Positions 8,651-19,474 of a DNA stretch of 38,395 nt are shown one piece after another. Below the pieces are notes generated by a model, which was given only the letters and a program-made list of their open reading frames with translations, had not been told where the DNA came from and searched no databases. Each line of letters starts with the position of its first letter. The first letter of the stretch is position 1. The stretch is from Pseudonocardiales bacterium (GTDB lineage Bacteria > Actinomycetota > Actinomycetes > Mycobacteriales > QHCD01), in assembly GCA_003244255.1 (NCBI GenBank), contig QHCD01000074.1, forward strand, positions 1 through 38,395, given 5' to 3'. Both the position numbers and the translations under genes were made by a program.

Positions 8651-8772
8651 GCTTGGTCCATCCGGGCGCCGCATGGCCTCGGTCCCGTGGAAGGCGACCC
8701 ACACGGTGAAGAACATCAGGCGTGGCAACGGATCGAGCTACCCGCAAGTTGGACATGAGTCAACGCGATCCC

Positions 8773-8802
8773 TTGACATCCCCCACTGTGGTGTAGTATA
8801 GG
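8773..8802 (+). promoter_or_regulatory. strong sigma-70-type promoter of the lipoprotein pair
   Basis: A consensus -35 TTGACA at 8773-8778 is followed by an AT-rich -10 region: TAGTAT at 8794-8799 (15-base spacer) or TATAGG at 8797-8802 (18-base spacer). It lies about 45 bp upstream of the lipoprotein start at 8844. It is closer to consensus than any other promoter-like sequence noted in the window. Confidence 0.6.
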
Positions 8803-8843
8803 TCAGCGAACGCTCAGGGGCGGACGGGCGGGGGAGGATCGCC

Positions 8844-10046
8844 ATGACCGTACGACTTTACGGACTCGCACGGCGAGTTAGGTACATCCTAGCGCTCGTT
8901 TGCGTCGCGCTTGGAGTCGTCTCGTGCGGCTCGCAGCCGGCAACGAATCAGTTGTCGCGACCGTTTGCTGATGGTGGCATCAGGCCCCCCGTTCACCTAC
9001 CAATAGGTTGGTCAGTCACCTATCCCGTAGATCTGCCCCACGGTTATAACACCATCACCGGGATCGCGTCGTCTGCGACGGGCCATGACCTGTGGGTGTT
9101 TGCGCAGGGCCCAGACGAACGACTATTTCACATCATGCTGCCGAATAGAGTCGTAAAGTCCTATTCCCTGGACCCTGCGGGTGGCCGGCTTCACGCTGGC
9201 CTGGAGACGCCGGTAGCAATTGCCAGTTCGGGCACCGTTTGGGTCGGCGTAAATGAGTCGCTCCTTGAACTTGACCAAGCGACGGGAGAGGTCAGGACCA
9301 CTAGGCTGCCGCCCGTGTCCGTCGGAGCGCCGGATAGCGGACTACCACAGCTTCCAGTCCCAAACGGGGGCGCCTATGCCGGAATCGATGCGCTCACGAT
9401 CCGATCTGACGGGTCGATCATCGTCGGCCGCGAGTTTGCGACCGCGATCCAGATCTTCAACCCCGCAACCAAGGCGGTGACGGCACTCCCACTACCACCC
9501 CGGACTGCCCTTGTGGGTCTTGGGTCGACGGACCTGGCCCAAGATGCCGACGGTTCGGAGCTCGCCGCAGCGCTGTATGCGCCCAATGGTGTCGATGAAC
9601 TAGGGCAATACTCCAACGGCGCTTGGACTCTAAGCGGTGGATGCCCCGCATACGGGGTCGTGATCTACAGGTCGGAGATCACCGTTTCGGGCTCACACTG
9701 CGTGGCCTATGGGGCGATTAACGGACATAGGGCGGCCGGCCTGAGCCTGATGTCGGGCGCACCCTTGCCCAATTGGACGTGCGCTTACGCCTTGACTGTG
9801 AATACTACGGTTGCGTGCGTCGCAGGCGGACTTGCCGCAGCGACCAACGGCTCGGTAACAACACCCCTGATAAGGTTAGGCACCTTCTCCATAGTCACCG
9901 GTCCCGTCGGCGGCGATCTCAAGACACCACCCCCGCCGCACGACGTCAATGTGGGGATCGCTCTCGCCGTTACTGCCGGCGACGGGAATTTGTGGTTCAT
10001 ACCCGACCGAGGCGATGGAGTCGTCGGTCTGGTGAAGAAGACGTGA
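8844..10046 (+). CDS. lipoprotein with a predicted beta-propeller
   Basis: The 400-residue protein begins with a lipoprotein signal peptide: basic start, hydrophobic stretch, then lipobox GVVSC with the lipidated Cys near residue 28. The mature part is low in charge and has repeated short beta-rich motifs such as GHDLWVFAQG, SGTVWVGVN, DGSIIVGREF and DGNLWFIPD, spaced like blades of a Vgb/NHL-type propeller. No catalytic residues stand out; a surface-bound binding role is likely. GGGGGAGG upstream of ATG 8844 is a strong ribosome binding site. Its TGA overlaps the GTG of a second lipoprotein gene (GTGA at 10043-10046). GC content is clearly below that of the neighbouring core genes, a sign of acquisition. 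Confidence 0.78.
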   Translation: MTVRLYGLARRVRYILALVCVALGVVSCGSQPATNQLSRPFADGGIRPPVHLPIGWSVTYPVDLPHGYNTITGIASSATGHDLWVFAQGPDERLFHIMLPNRVVKSYSLDPAGGRLHAGLETPVAIASSGTVWVGVNESLLELDQATGEVRTTRLPPVSVGAPDSGLPQLPVPNGGAYAGIDALTIRSDGSIIVGREFATAIQIFNPATKAVTALPLPPRTALVGLGSTDLAQDADGSELAAALYAPNGVDELGQYSNGAWTLSGGCPAYGVVIYRSEITVSGSHCVAYGAINGHRAAGLSLMSGAPLPNWTCAYALTVNTTVACVAGGLAAATNGSVTTPLIRLGTFSIVTGPVGGDLKTPPPPHDVNVGIALAVTAGDGNLWFIPDRGDGVVGLVKKT

Positions 10047-10387
10047 GCGTCACCGGAGCAGGACGGGCGGGCCTAGTTGTCGGCCTGGCGATAATGGTCG
10101 TCTCCTCGGGCTGCACTCGTCACGAAGCGCCTGACGGACGCGTACATGTAGCGGTAATCCCGTGCGTGGGACCGTATCCGGCCCACCCGCAGCAACGCCT
10201 TACCATCCTGCTCGTGGTCCGCCGGGGCCACGCGCAGGTGCGGTCCGTTAGGCTTGCGCGCCCCTATACGACGACGATGTCCTTGGCGCCGGGCATGTAT
10301 ACATTCACCGCTCAGGGGCGGGCCACCACGGCTTCGTTAGCTGCCGGCAAAACGGCGAGCGTAACGGTCGGTAGCGCGTGCGCATAG
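10043..10387 (+). CDS. small lipoprotein of unknown function
   Basis: The 114-residue product starts at GTG 10043, overlapping the previous stop, with GAAGAAG just upstream as ribosome binding site. A short signal peptide ends in a lipobox (VVSSGC, Cys near 26). The mature domain of about 90 residues has three or four beta-strand-like segments (LTILLVVRRG, VRSVRLARPY, GMYTFTAQG, ASVTVGSACA) and two further cysteines. The pattern resembles a small Ig-like or carboxypeptidase-regulatory-like sandwich, but I cannot assign a family. It probably works with the propeller lipoprotein encoded in the same transcript. Confidence 0.68.
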   Translation: MSVTGAGRAGLVVGLAIMVVSSGCTRHEAPDGRVHVAVIPCVGPYPAHPQQRLTILLVVRRGHAQVRSVRLARPYTTTMSLAPGMYTFTAQGRATTASLAAGKTASVTVGSACA

Positions 10388-10514
10388 CTCGATGCACCGG
10401 ATTGTAGGAGCTCCATGCCGTAGGTGACGCGAACGAGAGCGCAGCGGATCTGCACGCCGACGGCGTGCGATGCCCGGTCCGGCGCGACCAGCGTCCCCAA
10501 GGACCGACTGAGGG

Positions 10515-11177
10515 CTACCGGCGGATCATCGAACCGAGATCGCCGGTCAGCCCGAGATCGCCGGTCAGGTAGTGCTGCAGCACCGGGGCGATCCGCGCCG
10601 CCAGCGCCGCCAGCTGCATGTCGGCCAGCGGTTGGAGTTTCAGCACGACCCGGGCGAAGGCGAGACCGGCGATCTGGCTGCCCACCAGCGCGGCCCGTTC
10701 CAGCGCCTGCTCAGGCGGTCCGATCCGGGCGGCCAGCTGTGCGATCTGGTCGCGATAGTTGGTGTGAATATCGTTGGCCGTCTCCTGGTTCGTGGTGGTC
10801 GCCCACAGCAGGCCGACCGCTGCTGGGTCGCTCCAGCGCAGCACGATAGTCCGCGCGATCGTCAGGCCCAGCTCGTCGGTCGGCACGCCGGAGAGGTCCG
10901 GCAGCAGCGGGTCCTGGCGGATGCAGGCCTTGAACAGGGTTTCCTTGTTGGTGAAGTAACGCATCACCATGGCGGCGTCGATCCTCGCGTCGGCGGCCAC
11001 CGCTCGGATAGTGGTGCGCTCGTACCCGTTGGTCGCGAATTGCACGCGGGCCGCCCACAGGATGCGAGCCTTGCTCTGCTCCGCGTTTCGACGGCGCGGG
11101 GGATTCCGGTCGCCCGCGGCCGGGGCCCGGCGCGGCGTACTGCTGCGCCGGGCTCTCGTCGTCTTCCTGCCGGTCAC
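10515..11177 (-). CDS. TetR-family transcriptional regulator
   Basis: The 220-residue protein has a basic N-terminal extension (many Arg/Pro), then the TetR helix-turn-helix: SKARILWAARVQFATNGY, TTIRAVAADARIDAAMVMRYFTNKETLF, near residues 36-85. The C-terminal ligand domain is helical and resembles the TetR_C_17-like group (GSQIAGLAFARVVL). The GTG start at 11177 is chosen because longer frames would run through the operator region; its ribosome binding site is weak. The last residues contain a tandem LTGDLG pair encoded by an 18-bp repeat (10534-10568). It is divergent from a membrane-protein gene with two matching palindromes between them, so it most likely represses both genes. The ligand is unknown. 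Confidence 0.88.
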   Translation of the reverse strand: MTGRKTTRARRSSTPRRAPAAGDRNPPRRRNAEQSKARILWAARVQFATNGYERTTIRAVAADARIDAAMVMRYFTNKETLFKACIRQDPLLPDLSGVPTDELGLTIARTIVLRWSDPAAVGLLWATTTNQETANDIHTNYRDQIAQLAARIGPPEQALERAALVGSQIAGLAFARVVLKLQPLADMQLAALAARIAPVLQHYLTGDLGLTGDLGSMIRR

Positions 11178-11190
11178 CCCGCGAGCATAA

Positions 11191-11254
11191 GCCAACAGGC
11201 GTTGACTTGTCGCTGGCTGGCCCTTACGGTCCAGGTAAGTCAACACACGTTGGC
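11191..11254. promoter_or_regulatory. pair of TetR-type operators in the divergent promoter
   Basis: Two 16-bp near-palindromes lie in the tetR/membrane-protein intergenic region: GCCAACAGGCGTTGAC at 11191-11206 and GTCAACACACGTTGGC at 11239-11254. Each has the core CAAC-N4-GTTG, and the second closely matches the reverse complement of the first. Their centres are 48 bp apart. This fits autorepression plus control of the divergent gene. Confidence 0.7.
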
Positions 11255-11311
11255 AGTTCCGTCGGCGCACAGTGCCGGAGCCGACCCGACCCGGACGGAG
11301 CCCGGAGCAAG

Positions 11312-12358
11312 ATGCGAGCACAGCCACCCGATGCCAGCCGCCGTGAGCCGGGCGGAGCGGAGCTAGCAGCGGACGGCGCCGACGAAGCGCCGGAGCCGCA
11401 CGGCGCCCACCACGCGCCAGCCGGGCATCGCCGGCCGGCCGCGGCGCTGATCGGCCTGGCGATCGTCGCTGTGCAGGCGCTCTTCGTGTTCTGCCTGAGC
11501 TACCCGCCGCTGCACGCAAGTCCCCACGGCGTGCCGATCGGAGTCGCCGGGCCGGCAACGGCGCTGCATCAGATCACGGCACCGCTTGCCGCGCAGGGCA
11601 CCGCCTTCGAAGTGCACGTTTACGGCAGCGCCGCCGCAGCGCGAACGGGCATCGAAAACCGGGCGGTCTACGGCGCAATCGTGGTGACGGCTGGCGGCCC
11701 CCGGCTGCTGGTGGCCAGCGCAGCGAATCCGACCGTCGCCGGCCTGTTGCGCAGCACGGCCAGCCGGCTCGGGGGAGGCCGGACCATTGCGGTGACCGAT
11801 GTCGTGCCCGCGGCGTCGAGAGATCCGGAGGGTGTCGGCGCGCTGACGACGCTGTTGCCGTTGGTGCTGCTCAGTGTGGCCCTCGGCGTCGTCCTCGCGT
11901 TCGTCGAACGCCGCCCGCGCCGGCTGCCGGTCTGGTGCGTCGCCGCGTCGGCGGTGAGTGGCCTCGCCGTGTCGGGTGTGGCCGCCGGGCTCGGCACGTT
12001 CCCGGGCAGTTACTGGTCCAACGCGGGTGTCCTCGGACTCCTCGTGCTCGGCCTGTGCGGCACCAGCGCCGGGCTGAGTGCGGTTGCCTTGCTGCGGCCA
12101 CTTGCCGGCCTGGTGGCGCTCACCATGCTCTTCCTCGGGATTCCATCTGCCGGCGCGACCGTGCCGCCGGCGCTGCTGCCGCAGCCGTGGCGGGCGTTCG
12201 GACCCTACCTGCCACCGGGCGCAGCCGTGGACGCCCTGCGCGGGCTCACGTTCTTCGGCGGCGCCGCCGTCGGCGGGCCGCTCCTGGTCCTCACCTGCTG
12301 GGCGCTGATCGGTCTGATCCTGCTGGTTGCGGTTCCGGCGCGCGGATCCGCGCACTAG
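11312..12358 (+). CDS. YhgE/Pip-like (ABC-2 type) membrane protein
   Basis: The 348-residue protein has a cytoplasmic N-terminus of about 45 residues, one transmembrane helix (LIGLAIVAVQALFVFCLSY) and an extracellular domain of about 120 residues. That domain contains PIGVAGP, an AARTGIENRAVYGAIVV segment and LLVASAANPTVAGLL, typical of YhgE/Pip and DUF3533 proteins. Five or so C-terminal transmembrane helices follow from about residue 180. No ATPase gene is adjacent, so it would work alone or with an ATPase encoded elsewhere, perhaps in export or efflux. ATG 11312 follows a GGAG at about 11304. Control by the divergent TetR regulator is strongly suggested by the double operator. Confidence 0.75.
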   Translation: MRAQPPDASRREPGGAELAADGADEAPEPHGAHHAPAGHRRPAAALIGLAIVAVQALFVFCLSYPPLHASPHGVPIGVAGPATALHQITAPLAAQGTAFEVHVYGSAAAARTGIENRAVYGAIVVTAGGPRLLVASAANPTVAGLLRSTASRLGGGRTIAVTDVVPAASRDPEGVGALTTLLPLVLLSVALGVVLAFVERRPRRLPVWCVAASAVSGLAVSGVAAGLGTFPGSYWSNAGVLGLLVLGLCGTSAGLSAVALLRPLAGLVALTMLFLGIPSAGATVPPALLPQPWRAFGPYLPPGAAVDALRGLTFFGGAAVGGPLLVLTCWALIGLILLVAVPARGSAH

Positions 12359-12405
12359 CCACGACGGGCCGGGGCCAGCTCTTGCCGTCATCTCCTCTGG
12401 TGCGC

Positions 12406-13254
12406 TCAGACGACTGCGCCGTCGTCGTCTGCGTCGTCGTCGGGACGGTCGGCGCGGATCCGCCACACCAGCAGGCCCACGCCGGTAACGATTCCGATGA
12501 CGCCGAGGATGAAGCCGGTGCGGGTGTCGATCCCGAGCACGCTTGGCGCGACCAGCAACAGCGCACCGGCGGCGAGCACGAGCAGGGCGCCGAGCGCCTC
12601 CTTCGACGGCCGGGGGATCGGTGGCGGCGGTGGCGGGACGTAGTGCTCGTCGTCGTCATCGCTGGCCAGAGCGTCGGGCGGGTCGTCGAGCAACGACGCG
12701 TCGCTGTCACGGGGACCGCGAGATCGCTCGCCGGTGTCGATGGCCGCGGGCGCGGGGAAGCCGGGCGGCACGGAGTCGGCGGCGGGGTCGGCGTCGATGT
12801 CCTCCGCGGCCGGCCATGGCGCGACGAAATCCGGTGCGGGCGGCGAGTCGAGCGTCAACCCGCGGACGAGTGCCTGCCAGGCCTGCTGTTCCTCCGCCCG
12901 CAGACTCGACGGTGGATCGGCCGGCTCGCCGCCAACGCCCGCGCTCATCGGCTGGCTGGCGCGCGCCCGCGGGTCGAACGGCGCCGTGGGGGCTTCGGCC
13001 TCCACGATCGTCCGCGCCTCGGTTCGCCGGTCTCGGTCGACCCACAGCCGGTCCGTGGGCGGGCTCGGAAGCGACAGCGCGCGGGTCGGCTCGATGTCGG
13101 CCGTTGGCTCGAGGTACGCCGGCACTCCCGCCGCCCAGAGCACGACCAGCAGGTGCTCGCCGACCCGCGGGTCGACGTCGGCGAGCGGCACGAACAGGGC
13201 GGCATGCAGCCCGTTGTCGCGACGACCGCGCCGACGCGGCGGTTCGGGGCTCAT
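12406..13254 (-). CDS. DUF308-like membrane protein with long acidic/proline-rich N-terminus
   Basis: The 282-residue protein has a soluble N-terminal half rich in Pro, Asp and Glu. A PPPPPPIPRPSKEAL proline run follows, then two transmembrane helices (LGALLVLAAGALLLVAPSVLG and TGFILGVIGIVTGVGLLVW) and a very acidic tail (DDDADDDG). Similar proteins in Streptomyces carry the DUF308 label; function is unknown. The long disordered segment suggests interaction with other proteins at the cytoplasmic face. Its ATG overlaps the stop of the esterase gene (ATGA at 13251-13254), so the two are translationally coupled. A broken copy of its 3' end is found about 3.9 kb away at 8532-8650. Confidence 0.72.
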   Translation of the reverse strand: MSPEPPRRRGRRDNGLHAALFVPLADVDPRVGEHLLVVLWAAGVPAYLEPTADIEPTRALSLPSPPTDRLWVDRDRRTEARTIVEAEAPTAPFDPRARASQPMSAGVGGEPADPPSSLRAEEQQAWQALVRGLTLDSPPAPDFVAPWPAAEDIDADPAADSVPPGFPAPAAIDTGERSRGPRDSDASLLDDPPDALASDDDDEHYVPPPPPPIPRPSKEALGALLVLAAGALLLVAPSVLGIDTRTGFILGVIGIVTGVGLLVWRIRADRPDDDADDDGAVV

Positions 13255-14039
13255 GTCCGGCCGGACGCAGCGGATTCCGACGGCGAGCCGGTGGCGCTCG
13301 CGTGCCGGTCGAGCCAGTCGACGCTCTCGGCGAAGATCACCGGCGCGTCGTTGTCCAGCGTCGCGACGTGGAAGCTGTCGTCGAGCCGCCGCTCGGTGAC
13401 GTCGGTACTGCCGACCTCGGCGAGCAGGATCTGGGAGTTCACCGGCTCGACGACGTGATCCACGGAGCTGTGAAAGAGCAGCATCGGCTGGGTCACGCGC
13501 GCCAACCCGGGCCGCACCACGGCCCAGAACCGGCGCAGCGAGTTCAGCGCGCGCAGCGGCGTCCGGCCGTAGGACGGCTCCTCCGTCTGCTGCTTCTTGA
13601 TGTCGCCACCGAGACTCCCCCGCGAAGCCCTGATCCTCGACAGCACGGGAAGCAGCGTGGCCATCCGGTTCAGCGTCAGCAGGGAGGGGTTGACGAGCAG
13701 CAGGCCAGCGACCTGGTCGCCACGTTGCTCGGCCAGCCGAAGGGCGAGGGTGCCGCCCATGGACAGCCCGGCGACAAACACCTGTTCGCAGCGGCCGCGC
13801 AGCGCATCGAATGCGTGCTCGATCTCGGCGTACCAGTCCGGCCAGCGAGTGGTGTTGAGCTCCTGCCAGGTGGTGCCGTGCCCGGGCAGCCGAGGAACGG
13901 CGACCGTGTAACCGGCGGCAGCGATCGCCTCGGCCCAGGGGGTCATGGTTGCGGGCGTACCGGTGAATCCGTGGCAGAACAGCACGCCGGTCGGCCCGCC
14001 GTCTCGACCGAATGGCTCGGCCCCGGGAAGCAGCGGCAC
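13251..14039 (-). CDS. alpha/beta-hydrolase, Est30-like carboxylesterase
   Basis: The 262-residue enzyme hydrolyses carboxylic esters, perhaps monoacylglycerols. Motifs visible are the oxyanion-hole HGFTGTP (23-29), the nucleophile elbow GLSMGG (Ser93), the acid residue in HSSVDHVV and the catalytic His in DSFHVATLD. Ser93 sits almost where Ser94 sits in Geobacillus Est30. GTG 14039 is preferred because a strong GAGGAGG lies just upstream on the minus strand (+ strand about 14046-14052) and conservation starts there. It is the first gene of a two-gene operon with the DUF308-like gene and is divergent from the PlsC gene, a possible lipid-metabolism pairing. Confidence 0.88.
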   Translation of the reverse strand: MPLLPGAEPFGRDGGPTGVLFCHGFTGTPATMTPWAEAIAAAGYTVAVPRLPGHGTTWQELNTTRWPDWYAEIEHAFDALRGRCEQVFVAGLSMGGTLALRLAEQRGDQVAGLLLVNPSLLTLNRMATLLPVLSRIRASRGSLGGDIKKQQTEEPSYGRTPLRALNSLRRFWAVVRPGLARVTQPMLLFHSSVDHVVEPVNSQILLAEVGSTDVTERRLDDSFHVATLDNDAPVIFAESVDWLDRHASATGSPSESAASGRT

Positions 14040-14187
14040 GTCGCGCCTCCTCGTATCAGCACAGCTCGCGCACCAGCACCGCATCTGGCTACTGCATCGT
14101 CGCACGGGCCGAGCGCGGCGCAAACCCGGCCTCGGCACGTCGCGGACGCCGCATCTCGTGAGCGCGTCGGCGGCGGGTCGTCGATCG

Positions 14188-14217
14188 TTGTGCGCCGCCC
14201 GCGCCGGGCCGTAGTCT
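14188..14217 (+). promoter_or_regulatory. candidate promoter of the acyltransferase gene
   Basis: TTGTGC at 14188-14193 and TAGTCT at 14212-14217, 18 bases apart, make a plausible actinobacterial promoter. Transcription would begin about 30 bp before the GTG at 14255. Confidence 0.4.
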
Positions 14218-14254
14218 CGATCGACACGGCAGGTGGTGGGGAGGTGACGGGCAG

Positions 14255-15037
14255 GTGTTGTATCGACTGTTGCGGTCGTTCCTGGTCGGCCCGGTCATCC
14301 GGATGCTGTGGCGGCCATGGTTGGTCGGCGGCGAGAACATCCCGGCGAGCGGTCCGGCGATTCTCGCGGGCAACCACCAGGCCGTCGTCGACTCGGTGTT
14401 CCTGTCCCTGATGTGCCCGCGGCGGCTGACCTTTCCCGCCAAGAAGGAGTACTTCACCGGCCGCGGCGTGAAGGGCTGGGTCAAGCGCACCTTCCTGCGC
14501 GGCATCGGCCAGGTGCCACTGGACCGCACCGGCGGCGTGGCGGCGACGTCGGCACTGCAGGAGCTAGAGCAGCTGCTCGCGGCCGGCGAACTGGTCGGCT
14601 ACTACCCGGAGGGCACCCGCTCGCCGGATGGCCGGCTCTACCGCGGCAAGACCGGGGTCGCCCGGCTGGCGCTGGCCGCGGGCGTGCCCGTCATCCCGGT
14701 CATCATGGTCAACACCCGCGATATCCAGCCGATCGGCCGGGTGTTCCCGAAGCTGCGTCCCCGGCCCGGCATCGTGGTGGGCAAGCCGCTGGACTTCTCC
14801 CGTTACCAGGGGCTGGCCGGCGACCGCTTCGTCGAGCGGTCGATGACCGACGAGATCATGTACGAGCTGATGCAGCTCTCCGGCCAGGAGTACGTCGACG
14901 TCTACGCGGCGAAGGTCCGAGACGAGCTCCAGCGCAGCGGTCGGGTCGGCAAGATCGCCGCGCGCGCCGCGGCTGCAACGGTCGCGCGCCGCCGCGAGGA
15001 CGCGGCCGATCGCGCACCGGAGACCCGCGCGTCCTGA
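14255..15037 (+). CDS. plsC: 1-acyl-sn-glycerol-3-phosphate acyltransferase (PlsC family)
   Basis: The 260-residue enzyme transfers an acyl chain to lysophosphatidic acid at the membrane, a step of phospholipid synthesis. Motif I NHQAVVDS (NHx4D, near 47-53), a GQVPLDR segment (motif II) and motif III YPEGTRSPDG near 120 are intact, followed by VPVIPV (motif IV). The N-terminal 20 residues form a membrane-associated hydrophobic helix. GTG 14255 has a GGGAGG about ten bases upstream. The product corresponds in family and position to M. tuberculosis Rv2182c. The last 40 residues are Ala/Arg-rich and variable. A long palindrome starts three bases after the stop. Confidence 0.92.
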   Translation: MLYRLLRSFLVGPVIRMLWRPWLVGGENIPASGPAILAGNHQAVVDSVFLSLMCPRRLTFPAKKEYFTGRGVKGWVKRTFLRGIGQVPLDRTGGVAATSALQELEQLLAAGELVGYYPEGTRSPDGRLYRGKTGVARLALAAGVPVIPVIMVNTRDIQPIGRVFPKLRPRPGIVVGKPLDFSRYQGLAGDRFVERSMTDEIMYELMQLSGQEYVDVYAAKVRDELQRSGRVGKIAARAAAATVARRREDAADRAPETRAS

Positions 15038-15040
15038 CGT

Positions 15041-15098
15041 CGAGATCGCAGTTCACCACCCGTGCACCGGCGTGTCGAGGTGGTGAACCGCGATCTCG
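15041..15098. repeat. 20-bp-arm palindrome, terminator or REP-like element
   Basis: Arms at 15041-15060 (CGAGATCGCAGTTCACCACC) and 15079-15098 pair at 19 of 20 positions around an 18-base loop. It begins three bases after the plsC stop. No U tract follows, so it may be a Rho-independent hairpin of the actinobacterial kind or a dispersed palindromic repeat. Confidence 0.6.
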
Positions 15099-15132
15099 GC
15101 GGTGCGGGCGGGGGTAGCCGTACGGTGTGCTC

Positions 15133-15657
15133 GTGCGCTTCTTCTACGACTGCGAGTTCATCGAGGACGGCGTCACGATCGACCTGGTGTCGATCGGCGT
15201 GGTCGCGTCCGACGGCCGCGAGTTCTACGCGGTCTCGGCGGACTTCGATCCTGGACGTGCCATCCCGTGGGTGCGGGACCACGTGCTCGCGAAGCTGCCG
15301 CCGCCCGCCGACCGTGCCTGGCGTAGCCGGGACCGCATCCGCGACGACCTGCTCGATTTCCTGACCGCCGACGGCGACGGCGTCGAGTTGTGGGCATGGT
15401 ACGGGGCATACGACCACGTGGCGCTATGCCAGCTCTGGGGCAACATGACGGCGCTGCCGCGCGCGATTCCGCGGTTCACCCGCGAGCTGCGGCAGCGATG
15501 GGAGGACGCCGGCCGGCCGCCGCTGCCCGATCCGCCACCCGACCAGCACGACGCGCTCGCCGACGCACGCCACAACCTCGCGCGCTGGAATGCGATCCTC
15601 GCGGCCGTCGCGTCTGCCGGCCGTCCGGTCGGCACCGCCAGTCGGCGGCAGGTCTGA
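15133..15657 (+). CDS. RNase AS-type 3'-5' exoribonuclease (DEDD family)
   Basis: The 174-residue protein matches M. tuberculosis Rv2179c, which removes 3'-terminal adenylates from RNA. The DEDDh active site is visible: FYDCEF (Asp and Glu near 5 and 7), WYGAYDHVAL near 90 (third acid) and QHDALADARHN near 140 (His and final Asp). I choose GTG 15133 because the known enzyme starts one residue before the RYFYD segment; GTG 15127 would add two residues. It follows plsC after the palindrome and precedes the phosphofructokinase gene, as part of the RNase AS / AroG / PknL neighbourhood shared with mycobacteria. It acts in the cytoplasm on mRNA or tRNA ends and probably needs magnesium. Confidence 0.88.
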   Translation: MRFFYDCEFIEDGVTIDLVSIGVVASDGREFYAVSADFDPGRAIPWVRDHVLAKLPPPADRAWRSRDRIRDDLLDFLTADGDGVELWAWYGAYDHVALCQLWGNMTALPRAIPRFTRELRQRWEDAGRPPLPDPPPDQHDALADARHNLARWNAILAAVASAGRPVGTASRRQV

Positions 15658-15864
15658 TCGCAGGGGCCACGCGGGTGGTGGTGGTCCCCTCCCTCGTGCC
15701 GCGACCCATGCGGCGCCTGCGCGCTGGGGCCCTTCGGGCTCAACCGGCCCGCGCCCGGCACCAACCCCGACGAACAAACCGGAAACACCACTAGATTTGC
15801 CCGCACGAAGGCGCCGCCCGCGACGGCGTCGTTTGCGAGGAGATCGACCAGGTGGAGGTGCAGC

Positions 15865-16890
<1,026 letters not shown>

Positions 16891-16899
16891 TCGCGATGA

Positions 16900-19354
<2,455 letters not shown>

Positions 19355-19370
19355 GGGCCTGGACCCTGCA

Positions 19371-19428
19371 CGAGTGGCGAGGTATGCGGGGTATTCGCCG
19401 CCCGGAAGTCGTCATATCTCACCACTCG
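19371..19428. repeat. 16-bp-arm palindrome between convergent genes
   Basis: CGAGTGGCGAGGTATG at 19371-19386 pairs with CATATCTCACCACTCG at 19413-19428, with one mismatch and one G-U pair, around a 26-base loop. It lies between the converging ltaE and aroF genes and could end both transcripts or be a dispersed palindromic repeat. Confidence 0.55.
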
Positions 19429-19465
19429 GCGCGAGGGCGCGAGGGCGCGAGGGCGCGAGGGGCGC
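19429..19465. repeat. 8-bp tandem repeat (GCGCGAGG)n
   Basis: Four to five direct copies of an 8-base GC-rich unit (GCGCGAGG) follow the palindrome and end just before the aroF stop codon. It looks like a simple-sequence expansion in non-coding DNA. Confidence 0.6.
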
Positions 19466-19474
19466 GAGCGGGGC

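Noticed and set aside
8424..8756. Minus-strand frame containing DTRTGFILGI as a small intact membrane protein
   Set aside because: Only about 25 residues match the intact gene; upstream and downstream parts are out of frame, so it is a relic and not a gene.
12543..14411. A 622-codon plus-strand frame across the esterase and membrane-protein genes
   Set aside because: Composition is almost all Arg/Ala/Gly/Pro with no motif, and the minus-strand genes have clear catalytic residues, GTG/ATG starts and ribosome binding sites.
15720..15745. GGGCCC-TTC-GGGCTC hairpin as a terminator after the RNase AS gene
   Set aside because: The stem is short and imperfect with no U tract; too weak to list as a feature.
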